Origin: Hymenoscyphus infarciens | Lineage: Eukaryota; Ascomycota; Leotiomycetes; Helotiales; Helotiaceae | Reading direction: 5' to 3' | Assembly (NCBI GenBank): GCA_001414345.1 | Contig: LLCB01000109.1 | Coordinates: 62,001-126,000, forward strand | DNA length: 64,000 bases | Shown: one piece after another, positions 23,600 to 37,542 of the stretch | Layout of the letters: every line of letters starts with the position of its first letter | How positions within the stretch are numbered: position 1 is the first letter of the stretch | Notes under the pieces: generated by a model | The model's database searches: none | What the model saw: only the letters and a program-made list of their open reading frames with translations | Told to the model about the DNA's origin: nothing | Position numbers and translations under genes: made by a program

Positions 23600-26421
23600 C
23601 TATAGCTTATCATAGTACTGTAAATCATAGTTAGTAAATCTTCTAGAATTGTGTCGAGTAAGGATAATAAACTTACGTTCTCAACACCTGGAACAACCTC
23701 CTTGATACCCTTACGTTTACGCATGGCCTGTACAACTTGACCAACCTTTGATGTGCCATCGATAGGTGATCCACCGGGGAGAATTTGCCAATGGTCAAAG
23801 ACCAAAGTTGGGAATGCCTGTCCAGAGGTGTGCGATCGGAGATCGGCGTTGAAACCGAAAGACTCCATGACTGGGAGGTAGGCCTTGATAGTGAAGAGAG
23901 GGGTTCCTGGACGTTGCTCTTCGTTGAAGACGTGGCCACGTCTACGGGTAAGAACACCGTAGACACCACCCATGGCGCTCTCAGGCACTTGAATCTCGAC
24001 CAAGAAGACGGGTTCGAGAAGACCTGGCTCAGCCAAGAGAGCAGCAGCGTACAGAACACGACGAGCAGTTGGGATCAACTGTCCACCACCTCTGTGGATA
24101 GCATCAGCGTGAAGAGTGACATCCATAATGTTGAATCGGCAAGATCGCATTGGCTCCTCAGCAACTGGTCCTTCTCTTGAAGCCCATTGGAAACCGGACA
24201 CAACCGAATCCTTGATTTCACTGAGGTACTGGACGGCCTTGGTCTGGTCAACCAACAAGTTGGCACCGTTGGTATCTGGTCCGAAACACCAAATCTTACG
24301 GGCATCAGTGACATCCCATCCGAAGTCATCGGCCAAAATACGGGCACGAGCCTTGAAATCGTCACGTGGACCAATTCGGCCAGCCTCAATTTCCTTGGAA
24401 ACCTCAGGGTCGAGAGGCTCAGCAATCATGTAAAGACGGTTGTGCTTGTTGGGTGACTTGGACAAGGCGGTGATGCTGGACTTGCCAGTAACAGTCTCAC
24501 GGTAAGAAACGACTGGGTCGGAAATTCGGAGAGGAACACCGGCGTGGTCCTCCTCGAGATCCTTCAAGCAAATTTCCAAGTGCAACTCACCGGCACCAGC
24601 GACGACGTGCTCACCGGATGGGGAGATGAAAGTCAAAACACAAGGGTCAGACTTTGAAAGGCGCTTAAGACCTTCGACAAGCTTTGGGAGATCCTGGGCG
24701 TTCTTGACCTCGACGGAACGTTGCACGACGGGGGAGACGGAGAACTTCATGACCTTCAAGTTGTGGGCGGTGTCACTGGTGGTGAGAGTTCCGGACTTCA
24801 ACAAGAACTGATCGATACCGACCAAACCCAAAATGTTACCAGCTGGGACGTTTTCAATAGGATCGACCTTACCGCCCATCATGAGAACGGTACGCTGGAT
24901 AGCCTTGATGAAGAGATCATCCTTCTTTCCTGGGGTGTAGTTAGGACCTTGGATACGGACCTTCAATCCAGACTTCACAGTTCCGGCAAAGACACGACCG
25001 AAAGCGTAGAAACGGCCCTTATCGGATGTTGGCACCATCTTTGAGACGTACAACATGAGTGGGGCTTTAGGATCACAGTCCCGGATACCGATACAGGCCT
25101 CATCATCTGGAGGACCTTCGTAAAGAGTCTCGGCACGGTACTTTTGGGCGGTCACTGGGGATGGCAGGTGAAGAATCAACATCTCCAAAAGGGCATCGGC
25201 GGCGGGAAGGAAAGTTCGCATGACAACCTTGAGAAGTTGCTTGCCCTCCTTCTCCTTGTCTTCTGGTGCAAGCTTGATGGAGAGCTTCTCGAGTAAGGTT
25301 GGGATCTCGTCGGTCTTGAAGTTCATGACGGCTGCGAAAATTCTGAAAATTGGGTCGAGAATAAACTGGTTGAAAGCACGCTCGAGTTCCTTGCCCTCGT
25401 ATGTGCCGTTCTTGGTCCACTTCTTTGTCTTAGGGTTGAAGTAGTTGTCGCCCTGGAGATATATGGTTAGTTATGGCATCTCAATATTGTCCGATATATG
25501 TCCTTACCCAAAGACGCTCCATCATCTTTACTCTGTCAACGCCAAATTTCTTGGAATACTTCATGGCGAATTGTCTGACGGTGAAGGCCCAGCCGTGGAG
25601 ACCGGAACCGAAAGCGACCGTGCCCTTGTATGGGTAGACTTGGACATCACCGAGGGTCTTGTCAAAGTAGGTGGAGATAACGACATTGACGGACTCGATG
25701 GTTCTTGAGAAGGATTGGTAAAGATCCTCCTTGGAGACTTGCAACTCGAGAAGAGCGCGATCGACCTTGTTGATAATGACAACAGGCTTGATACGCTCAC
25801 CAAGAGCTTGTCGGAGAACGGTCTCGGTTTGCACACAAACACCTTCAATGGTATCCACGACAACGAGAGCACCGTCAGTGACACGGAGAGCAGCAGTGAC
25901 TTCAGATGAGAAATCAACGTGACCAGGTGAATCGATCAAGTTGATCAAGAAATCCTTTCCGTCGGTCTTCTGGAATTGTTGAATCTCCTTGATATCCTCA
26001 TCATCTTCCAAGTGACCGTACAGGGAGATGGCGGTAGACTTGATGGTAATACCACGCTCTTGTTCATCGGCACGAGTATCGGTGGCTCGGGCATCTCCAG
26101 CCTTTGCAGCAGAGATGATACCGGCCTTGGAGAGGAGGGAATCGGTGAGGGTCGACTTTCCGTGATCGACGTGAGCAATGACGGACATGTTACGAACGTT
26201 CGTTGGCTTGTCCATCAACTCTCGGACCTCTTCGACGGTGAAGCTGCATTGCGAGAGACGTTAGCAACTGTTTTTCTTGATCTGACCTTATCTCCGAGAG
26301 GGGTCGAATCCAACTCCTCGAGGCATGGTCTTGATGGTGTTGAGGCGGTCGCAGATGGCCAAAGACGAGAGTCTGGATCGATGAGGGCATTCGCAGCAGA
26401 GGAATCGACTTACTTGACCAT
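23600..26421 (-). CDS. EFT2: Translation elongation factor 2 (eEF2)
   Basis: GTPase that drives translocation of the ribosome after peptide bond formation in the cytosol. Four exons: 26414-26421 (only 8 nt), 25508-26243, 23677-25452 and 23600-23617 (six codons). They give 845 aa, the usual length. The short first exon supplies MVN of [12 protein letters not shown] and the last supplies YYDKL at the C-terminus. The G1 loop AHVDHGKS is at residues 26-33, with NKVDR as G4. The diphthamide site AIHRGGGQL places the modified histidine at residue 701. Domain II ([15 protein letters not shown]) and domains III-V follow in order, with the C-terminal [13 protein letters not shown] motif. Long exon 3 has C-ending codons typical of highly expressed fungal genes. 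Confidence 0.98.
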
Positions 26422-27637
26422 ATTGGCGGTGGGGCTTCGAAAAGCTGATTAATTGAAGATTTTTTTTTAATACGCCGGAGCGCTGCGGTCTGAGAAGACT
26501 CGAGAGTGGGATCAAAAAACCACCTGAGTATAGAAATCTATCGTGCACTGTCCTGGATGACCACGACGGACGAGATAGAGGGCGCGAGGAGATGGCAGGT
26601 AGAAGGTCGAGATGGAATGGGGAGAGCTGCCGGCAGGTTATCGAAAGAGGAGGAGAAGAAATTGAGATATGGATGGCTGGCCGTAGCGTAGCGGGGTTTG
26701 TTCGGACGCTACCCCTCATCGGCGCCTCAGGCCGCTATCTTCGTCAAATCAGGGCTAGGCCCTGACAATGGCCGTATGGAATTGGGCGGCCAAGAGTCAT
26801 AAGTGAGTACATACGGCAAGATTATAGTGTCTCTACGACAACCCGGGGAACCGATTTTTGTCCCCATGTTATTTATAAGTTAAACTTTTCAGCTCTTAAA
26901 AAGCCAAGGTTGCTTCATGAGGGGTATTTTGCCACATCACTGAACGCACAATAGGATTCACAATTTATTGCAACGCTACGCAATAGATATAGTTAGCTCT
27001 CTTTACCTGCACGAGTATAAGGCTTAAGAAGCTATCTTTTAGTTTACCATTTATACTACGCAAATCTCTCAAGCTCGTCACGGGCTTTGAATCCCTGGGC
27101 CGTTGCAACTTGCTTGTATAAAGCCAAGTGTTCCAAAACTCGAGGACAATCAAAGACATTGTTTGAAATTGTTAGGGTAATTTGAGACAATTGTTCGAGG
27201 GCTCTAGGGTAATTTGAAGTTATCCCAGAAAGCCGGTACTTTTTTCCGAATTTCAATGGCCCTTCTACCGCTGGCGAGACTGAAATGATAAATCCCTGCC
27301 TATCGAAACACAGTAATTCTTGGTAGTCCCACCATGCAAGATTAAGGAAGCACCACTCGTGTTCCCTTGCCTTACATTGGGCCGATATGTGCATGTATAG
27401 ATGTGGGGGGGGGGGGAAAGGGGTGCAACCCACAACTCCACAACTTCCCTCAATTTTGATAGCCATGTAATACCTCTATAATACCTATGTAAAACTCTCT
27501 CGTGAGAGTCATTAATGATTACCCTCTAACGCATAATTAACGCCACCCTGAAACCAACTCCTCGCTATGTCGCGTCCCATGCCGTATTTTCATACAAAAA
27601 TATTACAACTAATTTACCCTCATCGCAAGACCAAGCA
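26422..27637. other. Intergenic region upstream of eEF2
   Basis: About 1.2 kb between eEF2 and the end of CSF1, both on the minus strand. The eEF2 promoter should lie here; no TATA box is clear. A 12-base G run occurs near 27405-27416, inside a doubtful minus-strand ORF (27056-27466). Confidence 0.45.
27056..27466 (-). CDS. Doubtful hypothetical protein (136 aa)
   Basis: ATG-initiated frame, MAIKIEGSCGVVGC..., through a proline run (PFPPPPHLYMH) encoded by the G-rich tract, then SPAVEGPLKFGKKYRLSGI and ending FKARDELERFA. The second half has protein-like composition. No domain or homologue is recognised and no splice structure is evident. It sits between eEF2 and CSF1 on the same strand, where transcribed leader or trailer sequence is also expected. 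Confidence 0.25.
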   Translation of the reverse strand: MAIKIEGSCGVVGCTPFPPPPHLYMHISAQCKAREHEWCFLNLAWWDYQELLCFDRQGFIISVSPAVEGPLKFGKKYRLSGITSNYPRALEQLSQITLTISNNVFDCPRVLEHLALYKQVATAQGFKARDELERFA

Positions 27638-30600
27638 TTAAGAAGACCCTAAAATCTTTGCATAAGCATCCTCCACTTCACTTGCTAACTCCAAAAGAGT
27701 CACAATCACAATCTGGTGTGTCAAGTTGGGTAACCTGTCACGATGAAGTCCGATCCATTCCAGCCTATTAAAAATTAGCTTTTCTCTTTTCTTTGGACCT
27801 GAATGACAAAACGTACGGTGGCGTAGCTTCGCCCATATCCCTCAATTGTGGCGTCTCAATGATAGGAGCTTCAAGCGCCGTATATTCATACTTAGATTGC
27901 GGAACGTTGACCTCAGCTGTGATTTTCTGCTGTTCATCCCCTTTTCTTTCTCCGTCTTCCTCATCAGGAACTCCCGTAATCTTCACCGCAGAAATCGGGA
28001 GGGGTTTCCCGAGGCGTTGAGCGAGAGCCTTTGAGTGAGAGGCCCACATACCTCGAATGTAGCTGATTCGAGAATAATTCCAACCTACTTCGACCTTGCC
28101 TTCGAAGAAACTTTTGAAAATATAATCGATGTGGTTGGACTCGGGAAGTTGCCAAGTCTGCATAGTTGCCTCAACCTTGGGAACCTTCAGAATTGTTCCG
28201 CCACGCGACCCTGTAGCGCTGCTAACTACGTCTTCAACCGAAATTTCACCCACAGTCTTGGGCATGTCAACTTGTTTGACTCCGGCTAGACCAATGCGAA
28301 GTTGGCCGAGGGTAAGGCCCAAGATACTATGAATCTTGCCATGATCCATCGTGACGGCAAAACGAGCCTGCGCATTGAGAGCTTCTAACTTGAAGACTTG
28401 GTGATTCGAGAAAGTGTTCGGGAAGGCCCCAAGATTGACCGCTTTCAGTGTCACAATAACATCGGTATGAAGAGATATCGGGGATTTGGCCTGCTTGTTC
28501 TCATGTACATAGGAGGGCGTTTTTGGCTGTGGTGATATTGGGTGCGAGACCGACTTCCGTTTCATAAACTTCTCAATCTCTGTAAGAGAAGTCTCATAAT
28601 TTGTCCGTTTTTCTTGAGCGAGTCGTAAGAAGGCCTGGTACAACGCCAACGCCTGCGATGCAGTTGTAGTAGTACAAAAGACTTGCACTGCCTCGCCATC
28701 AAGTATTGCAACGAGGCGATCGCCCTTAGCCGTAGACCCATTTCGAACATTGTACATGAGAAACTCGAACAACGTGATATCAGCCACCAAAAATGCTTGA
28801 TAATCGAAAGCAGCTTTGACTCGAAGTTGACTGAAACCTAAAGAGGCTTGTACCAGAGGTGTTTGGTTGAGGGCCATCTCGCGAGCTGGCCACTGAATTG
28901 AAGTCCGGACTCTGAAATCTTGAAGAGAAACAAAACCACTCATTCTTCCAGTACTATCAACACCTACTTTATCAAAGCCAAGACATAGATTTTGTTCCCA
29001 GTCTGAGTTTTTCTTAGAAGACATCCAGAAATTAGTAATTATGAATTCCGATTTTCCAATCGCTTGCCCAAGATCCAGCTGTACATCGAGTTCCTCAATC
29101 GACACGGTTGCATTCCAAGGAAATGCTCCCGTTGCTGCAACTTGTTGATATCGTTGAACAAGGTAGGTTTGTGATTGCAAAGTGGACGGCGTTGGTGCTG
29201 GTGCTGGAGAGCTCTGCCTTATTTCTGGCGGGACCCAGATTTCTCGAAATAGCAGGAAATCTTGTATTTGTTTTGCGTTCACTAGGACCTTCATTGGGCT
29301 GATTTTTAGTATAGCAGAAACGCCACTTGTCCCGCTCACATGCTTGCTGTTCATCAAAGATAGAAATACAGAGTCGACGTCGAAACTGCCCGTGGATTCG
29401 CGAGAGTAAACATGCTGAACGGATGCTTGCAGCCTGGTGAAGATAGCAGATGCTGCAAAAAAATGGCCATGCTCACTCGACTTCACCGTATTTACGGTGA
29501 CATAGATGTCGTCGAAACGAGCAGTCGCAGCAACACGCGCTATAGGTTGACAGCTAAGGCTGAATTCTTGTCTGCAAATTCGAAATCCCAGGTTGAGCCT
29601 CGTGCGACCAAGCACCGCGCTAGGATCCGTGGTCAAGATGTTGTCTTCCTCCGTGCTCATGAACTTCTGGGGTGATGTTTTGGCTGGCAAATCCTTCTTA
29701 TCATCATCGTCGCTTACGATATCCTTGACAGTTGACGAAATCTCCATGATGAGCGGCACAACTGCAGGGTACAGTATATTGGAGGATGCATCTACTTTGA
29801 TTTCAGCGTTCAAAGATGGATCATTAAACCCGTCGTCCTTATATTCGACCTTCCAAGCAAGACCCGGAGCACGCAGGACAGTGCTACTGCTAGCGTCTGT
29901 TTGTGTGAATTGTCCGTATCTACCAGTCTGAGGAGCTCTGCTGCCTTTGCCACCCGGGGTCTTTCTGGACGTATCAGAAACTTTTTTTCCAGAGAGATAT
30001 ACAACAGCTCCAGCAAAATCTGCGTCTACAAGTAGAGACTCCATACGTTTCGTCCCGAAGAATGGTTGTCGTCGGGTTTCTTCGGTGGCTGGTCCAGATG
30101 TTGGTTTCGACCAAGTTGCCGATGCGGCGCGAACTTTGTCGACGGCTGATCCAATGGATTTTTTCAGTGTGGCACCAGGAACCATGAACTGAGATGTCAA
30201 GCGAAGATCGAGCGATTTACCAGCCGCCTGGAAAGCTAACCGACGAGTATCTGCCGTAGATACATATCCCACATTGAAAATGACCTCAGGTAGTAAAGCC
30301 GAGTTGAGAGAACGCTGACTCTTATCCTGGGAGGCTGGCACCATTTGCAGCTGAAGATCTTCTATGGTTAACCTAGCTGTGTTCTCTTTCCTGGTCGACA
30401 GATCGATTCGTTTCAAGGACAGCACCAGATCCTCTCTTTCCTGTTGGGATGAATGATCAATACTATAGGTTCCTACGAGCCAGCACACTTGCATATTCAA
30501 CAATTCCAATGAGTACATTGAAGAAAACATAGCTGTAGAGCCAGTTGTACTGCTGTTGTCTTGTTGCTGCTCATCGTTGACGGTAATCCTAGGTTTTGAT

Positions 30601-33600
30601 TTTCGAAGCTTGCGAAGATACTTCTTTTCACGAGACAAATCGATGTCTTTGATCTTATTTTGCAGATATCCGATGATATCAACGACGGATGATGCAGTCT
30701 CAGCGAAGAGATTTATCTTCAACGCATCACTCTTCATGTGAAATGATCTAACTTCCTCATGGCTGGCGTTCAACTTGGATGTGGCAGTCAAAAAGGCAGC
30801 AAAAGAAAGATTACCACAAGGCTTTGTACCTTCTGTGTCCCATTGCGAAAGCTCGAACATGATATGTCGTAAGCTCACCCGTAGTTCAGGCAATGACAAA
30901 ACAGGCCCGTTTGACTCAAGGCGGTTGGCGAACACCAGCTGAATGCACCCAAGGTTCAAATCGAGTCTCGCCCTATTCGATTCTTCACTGATTCCCTGTG
31001 AGCTAGCAAATATATTGAAGCCCGCAAGTGTCAAATGCGCATCATAGATGAATGGCTTGCTTTCTTCTATGGCCCTTTTGGAGACTTTTGGTCGATTGCC
31101 GAATATTTCATCCAGATGGCCTTGCATCCCTTTGATGTCTTCTTGCGCATCAGTAATTACACTCGATATTTCAGGTCGGTTCAAAGCCGTTAAAAGGTTA
31201 TACACGGCAGCTGCATCAAGCTCGACTGGCTCGACGGAGGCAAATACAGACACTGTAGTTTCTGAATTTGAAATATGAGACACAATGCGCCCATTTGTTG
31301 GAGGCATTTGGAGAAGGGATATGCTCTTTGATTTGTTGGCGGCCAAGGTCTGCATGTCATGAGAATGCTCTTTGACATCAAAATCAAAAATAATTTCGGA
31401 CCCTATCTGGGCTGCAACCGAAGCCCTGGCTACAATGCCGGAGACATTGTAAGTCAATGATTGAAGCAAGGGAATGCTAATGTGATACACGTCCAAGAAC
31501 AGGGCAACATTGATCTTCGTGATTGAAGCAGGTTTGCTTTCAGTGGGCTTTGAGTGATGCTGAGATTGTTTGACTGGTAGATTCTGTTTGAGGAGGTAAA
31601 GCTGCGCAACCTCGTCGCCAATAATGAGATCTAGCACCTCTATGAGGACCATAATGTCTTGCTGAGCTGTGAAAGACAATTCCTGGCAATTTCCCGCTAT
31701 TTTGATAATGTTTGTTGGGAGTTCGCTGCCAATTTGTCTCTCGAATGAGGTATATATGCTTGGGGATCGTATTTGATAGAGCGTCAGCTCCTGTGAATGG
31801 CTTCGGATCTTTGATGTGGCAGCTTCAGCAGCAAGAACAAGATTTATTGCTTTGGGCGTTTCGCTTGTATCGTCAACCATGATAAAGGAAGCCTTTAGGC
31901 CTTCACAGATAGAGGCGGCCCTGATGTTTACTGTGTCGAAGGTTATAGATGCCTTGTCGGTTGCAATTAGGACCTGCATAGCACGCTTTGATTTGACAGG
32001 CGTGGTATGACTGGATTTAGTCGAAGGTGGACTGCTCTTGGGTGCTGGAGCCTGCTCGCTTTGACTATAAAGCCTCATTATGTTGTCAGCCAGCTCGCAA
32101 AGTTCCCAATTGAGATTGATAGCAGCATCAGCGCAGAATATCTGAGCACTCATGATCTCCTCTTCGTCAGCATCCAATGGTGACTGTGACTCGGTCTCAA
32201 TTGCCACCATCTTGTCTTCGAAAACCACCGAAATATCTAGCAGAGATATTTCATTTTGTTTTGGTCCGGGGTCAAGCATGAGACGAATAACCTCTGTCCT
32301 AAGGACGATTTTGAATGGCTTGAAAGGTTTTGCGCCGTGTGAGGCCTCTTCTGTTCTGGTGTCGTACACTTTCTTCATTACAAGACATGTATTTACGTTG
32401 TTCAAATCCCAGCTCCTCCAGTTATCAAACCCGGCCAGTACTAACTCCTGAGCATTGTGTGGAATCAAGTCCGAGTTGGCTAAGCATCGAATTGTGATAT
32501 CCTGTTTCGTAGAAGGCTGCAGGCTGTCATACATATGGTGAAGACGGGTAACTACTTTCCAGGAATCACTACTTCGCAAGTGGTCTGGGGCAGTACGTAG
32601 CACGTATGAGGGCCTCGTCAAGAAAAGTGGATCGGTGGCTTGTTGGCCTTCAGTAGCAACCAAATAGGTGAAGAGCTGCATGCGATTGCGCTGACGGCTG
32701 GAAAGAGAGGAGAATGTATCCGCGGTGTCGCTAGTGAGGACCCCGGTGCGGTGGATTAAGGAAGCAAGATATTCAATTTTACTGCTTCCGGTGGCGAACT
32801 CGATGCTCTTAAAAGCCACAGACGCGGATGTAGCGTCATTCGAAATTGCCCAACAAGCGACATCCTCAATAAGTCCATTCACAGCCGCCTGAGGGTCATT
32901 CATGTCATTAAGTCGTTCCTTTGCGGATATTTCAGCGCTTCGCAAAGATATGTGAAATGTAGATGACTCTGGCATTTCCTCCTGGCCTTCGATCTTCGTT
33001 GCGGTCGCTGATCTTGAGGTAAGGGCAAATTTGGAAACAGAAAAATCGTACTGATCATGCATATCATGGGGGCTTCTCAAGCCACCAGAGGAGAAACCAT
33101 TCAAGAAACGGAAGTCTACACTAGGAGCTTTTACGCTCATATCAAGGACTTTCCCTTTCATGTTTGTCTGTTTTTTAAGATCAAAGATCTCATTTATCGA
33201 CTCAATCTGGAGGTCATCCAAAAGGTCAATAGGGTCGGTTGCTTGCAGGGCGCCAAGTAAACTGGCAACTGCATTGACCGCTTTTGGATTTAACACCCCC
33301 CTAAGCCCAGAGGGCAACTCCACGATGAAGCTAACGTGTGTAGCACTTTTGTCTACCCGATCAGGGTGGATATCATCCAAGGTGAACCGGTTATTTTCCC
33401 AAGCAGAACTGTCTTCCAAACTTTGGTGGTGGCTAGGGAGATCTTTCCTGTCGGGCTCGACAGCGTCTAGGGGAAAGTATGGGGCCATGTACGAGCTTGA
33501 GAATGTAACACTCGAAGGGGGTAAGCCTCTGTGCTCACCGACAGCACTATAAAAGGAGGAGCGACGGCCTGTTGAAGCGGACACGTCTCTCGTGGGCGTT

Positions 33601-36600
33601 CGATGGCCTAATCCAACTTTATTATGTCGACTCCTAGATCGGGAATCACCGAGTGGCAGCTGCCGCGCTTGGAGAGAACTCTGTGGGCGAAGGACACTAG
33701 TGTCACTTCTTTGACTAGCACTTGAAAGAGACAAAAATGAGCTTTTTCGGTTGACCGATCGCATATTTTGCCGTAGAGATGAATTACCCGAAGAGATTGA
33801 ATGGTTTGCTGCATGATTTTCTGGGCCTTGCAATACAGGAAGAGGCATAGGGGGGACACAAATAGCCGGTGGGTCCACAGGGGTGAGCACCGAATCATCA
33901 ATAAGACCAGGAAGAAGGAGAAAGTCAGTCCTGTGGGTTCTCTGATCATGTCGTTTGATGTGCTCCTGTTGAAGTTGTCGGTCTTTCTCAAAGCAAAGCG
34001 TTCTCTCAATCATTACGACTGAAATGGACGTTTGGATGTAGGCGTGAGTTTCGACTGGATGCTGAGCCCGTGATCTGTGACGAGACGCGGACTCTGCATC
34101 CACACAACCAAGACGAATTTCTGGGACAAGAAGATTGAGTTTCTTTGAATAGTGTGAACCCGCCAAGTCATTGAAGTTTACGGATATCTCACCCGTTGAC
34201 AACAAGAATGCAGCCTCTTCTATATGGAGCCACACGCGAACAGACTCGACCGCTGCTCGGAGATATGTCACGTCGTGCAAAGCCACCTCCGATATGGAGG
34301 GTTGAGCGTTTTCGTCATCGTCAAAGCAAAATCCAAAAACTCTGACTCCACTGGCTAACCGACTGAAGAACTCCGTTGTGCACTCACCACTTACAGCGCC
34401 AACAGAAAAATCCCAATTGCAGACATATGTTGGTTCAGCTGGAGGAAGACCGAATAGCCGGTTTCCAGCAACATTAATACCATCTATAAACAGCTGGGTA
34501 CTGGACGTTGCGCTAATTGGGGTCGCATTGCCGGATTCTTCGCTGCCAGAGGAGAATGCCAACGTACTCAACGCCACTTCCAAATCCATGTAGTAGTTGG
34601 TAAATCTTAAATCGGCAGCAAGTGTAGCAATTTCGATTCGAGTATGCTCTCGAGCAGTATATAAATTCGAAGGGAGTATGACGCTGGAGTCATCTGCTGT
34701 GACTGCAAGTACAACATCTAAATCATTTGACTTTTTGTGAGGTTGAACATCACTTCCCCCCTCTACTCCCTGTCGTCGTGCTCTTAGAATCTCTTGGTAT
34801 TCCTCAAGTGTTTTGAATCGAATGTCCTCGCCAAAGTAGTTGTCTTTGATTTTGAGATAATATCGGATGGCGAAGCCATAAAATTGTGCGGTGGGGGCAT
34901 TCCCATACACTGTGAGAAGTAGGGTATCTGTGTTGCTCGTCGAGGTAGTAGCGCAGTATTGGTACTTGCCCCCGATTTTGAGGTCTTTCAATGTTGCCAA
35001 TTCGGTAGAAGTCAAGAATGTAGCCTGAGTATTCCACGGAGGCACATGCAGGTTCAAACCGCCGTCGTGGGCATCAACGTCAAAGGATATGTCATTCCGG
35101 TGTGGACGGAAGGTATCTAGGGGGATGCCTATTTTTGCGTCCAAAACGCGTCCAAATATTATAATAAAAGTGTTGTCATCAAAATCAGATGGATTGTTGA
35201 TAATGTTGGAATCGTTGACGTTGAGGTATATGCGGAAATTGTCCAAATGGAGATTGACGAGATATTTGAAGGGGGCGAAGGTCAGATATTCTGGTGGAGG
35301 ACCGGTAGCCCAATCATCGACGAGGTCAATGAGTAAAAAGACATGTTCTCTAAGAATAAACAGCTCGAGACTACCGGAATCAACATTGAATTTCCAGGTG
35401 CGATGGCCATTCCATTGGAGAGGATTCGATAAATCACATGAAATCTGGTTATCGACTGATCGCCATAACAGACCATGATTGACACTCGTGGTTATTTCAA
35501 TGCTCGGAAGGTCGAGTGCCAATTTGTTGAAATACCCAGATGATCCTGCGACCATGTCCATATTGTAGGTCACAGTTGCATTTGTCCCAACCTTGATATC
35601 AAGCCAACCGAAGGGGCGAACCTCAGCACCCGCATTTCCTTTCTCGTTTTTCCTTCTACGATGCTTGCTACCCCGGCTCTTCTGCTCAGTTTGCCTGGCG
35701 CCAATGGAGTCAACTTGACTTGTCCATTTCCAGTTTTTCGATTCCTCCCTGATTGGAACTCGGAGTATCGTTTCATCGTCAAACTCAATATATACTTTGA
35801 ACTCTATTGGGACTCTGAATTGACCCGATACGAGATTCTTGCTTGGCGTAGCATCTTTGCAAAGACTTGGAAAGAACACGCGTTGGATGTCTGCGCGTTG
35901 TCTGTCGGCCCATGGACCGTAGTTGATAGTAGCGCCCTTCAATGCGAGATCCAATCCCCACTCTGGGGGGCTGTCGCCATTAATATTGGTTGCTTCGAGT
36001 TCGTTGGGCTTTTCTGAATGATTTTGTCGCTCCGGAACGGTTCCCGCGACGTCCCAGTAGAAGCTCATGCTAGCTTGGGGGCTATCAGCAATCGTAGTAA
36101 CCGTGGCGTACTCGATGGATGACCACCTTGCCCTGTCTTCCTGCTCCCCTTCATCTAGATATCTGGATAGCCCTTGCCAACCAGTCGAACTGGGATCGTG
36201 ATTGGGAACATTTCCATGACTGCCGGAGCTGGATATCGAGTCGACCGAGCTTTGGAAAGCCGGTACAAGATCCTGTAAAGCATGCCACACTTTACGACGT
36301 TGGCGATGAAAGAAGCTATGATTGTGGATATGATTCTTTCGTGTGTCGGATTGATCGGGCTCTCCACGTTTGATTCGAATAGCTGCAGTGGTCTGGTCCT
36401 CCTTGTAGTCATCATTGGGTTTCATTTGTACCACAGGGTGTTCAAAGTGAAAATTTATTAGCTGTCTGTACTGATCGATAGTTTTTGATTTGGTTGCATC
36501 GATCTCCCCCGAAGCTCTGTCGGCCTTTGCAATCAATACACTCTTAGTATGCTCATTTCCAAGGACAACGGCGGCTTTGTTGCAATGGACATGAATAGGA

Positions 36601-37542
36601 AGCAATCGCAAGATGAATGATCCTTCCGGGCTACCATGGTCCTGGTGATTACTTCCACTCGTTTCTGTCTGGGATGACGCAAAAGATTCGTGGGATTTAG
36701 GATTCCCTTGTTGTAAGTTGTTGTAATCATCACTTTCTTTTGAATGTTCTTGGGTAGAAGATTTTGAGAGATTTTCTGTTTTTTCTGATGCAGCTTTTCG
36801 TCTTTTCCTTGATTTTACACCAGCTGAAGCATCTTCATTTTTCTGTTCAGTCCCAGCCTCCTTCTTTCCAGCGTCTTCGGTAGTCATTCCAGCAATGATA
36901 GCATCGTAGGCAGCACTTCTGTTGTAAATAAACCACTCCACACCATTGAGAGAAACTGTGAGACGACATGGAAGCTTTGTAGCTGTTGGTGGTCCAGCCC
37001 CTTCCCCACCATCAACAGTAGCACTGTGCCCCTTCTGCCCGTCGCCCTCGGAGTCAGAAGACGGGTGTTTTGTTCTCACATCACTGCCACGACCAACGTT
37101 GAGACCTCTCACATTCCTGAGCCAATAGCACCATGTAATAAATCCGCTATGGACCAGAATGGTTTCGTTATTTCCATGATATTTGAATCCCTTAAAAAAT
37201 ACCCGGCCGCCCAAGAGGGAAATCTGCAAAGCTTGTATATCAATGTATACGCGATATTTGTGCCAGGTCCATGCTCGAATACCGTAGGATATGAGGGTCG
37301 CGAAGAGGCGGTTAAAGTAAAAGAGGAAGAAGAGAGTGCTGATTCGCGATTAGCTTAGAGAAAGGTAGAAGGCATAGGAGGTAATTCTTACAGCACACCA
37401 CAGACCAGCAATTCAACCAAAAACACCCTGGAATGAATTAGAGAGTTGCAATATTTCAGACGCTCCCAAGCGCAACTTACCAGTTGAATCCCAAGGGTGT
37501 AGTTAAGGAGGAGGCCGTCAAACCTCCACTGGTTGTCGACAT
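27638..37542 (-). CDS. CSF1: CSF1, bridge-like lipid-transfer protein
   Basis: Giant membrane-anchored protein of the VPS13-like repeating beta-groove group (animal BLTP1/KIAA1109/Tweek), thought to move phospholipids between the ER and other membranes. Yeast Csf1 supports cold growth and GPI-anchor synthesis. Four exons: 37481-37542, 37392-37427, 27817-37338 (about 9.5 kb) and 27638-27764, giving 3248 aa. The first three encode a membrane segment (WVFLVELLVCGVLTLFFLFYF) and the family opening: FNRLFATLISYGIRAWTW, then YIDIQALQISLLGGRVFFKG and the ITWCYWLRNV block. The last exon supplies the conserved end LEWIGLHRDRLPNLTHQIV. An internal frame start at 37229 is not a real start. Residues after about 110 include a low-complexity acidic/Lys-rich insert. 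No frame breaks are seen. Confidence 0.95.

Noticed and set aside
37128..37229. Start of CSF1 at 37229
   Set aside because: That position is a TTG codon inside the protein; the three upstream exons encode the conserved membrane anchor and start at ATG 37542.
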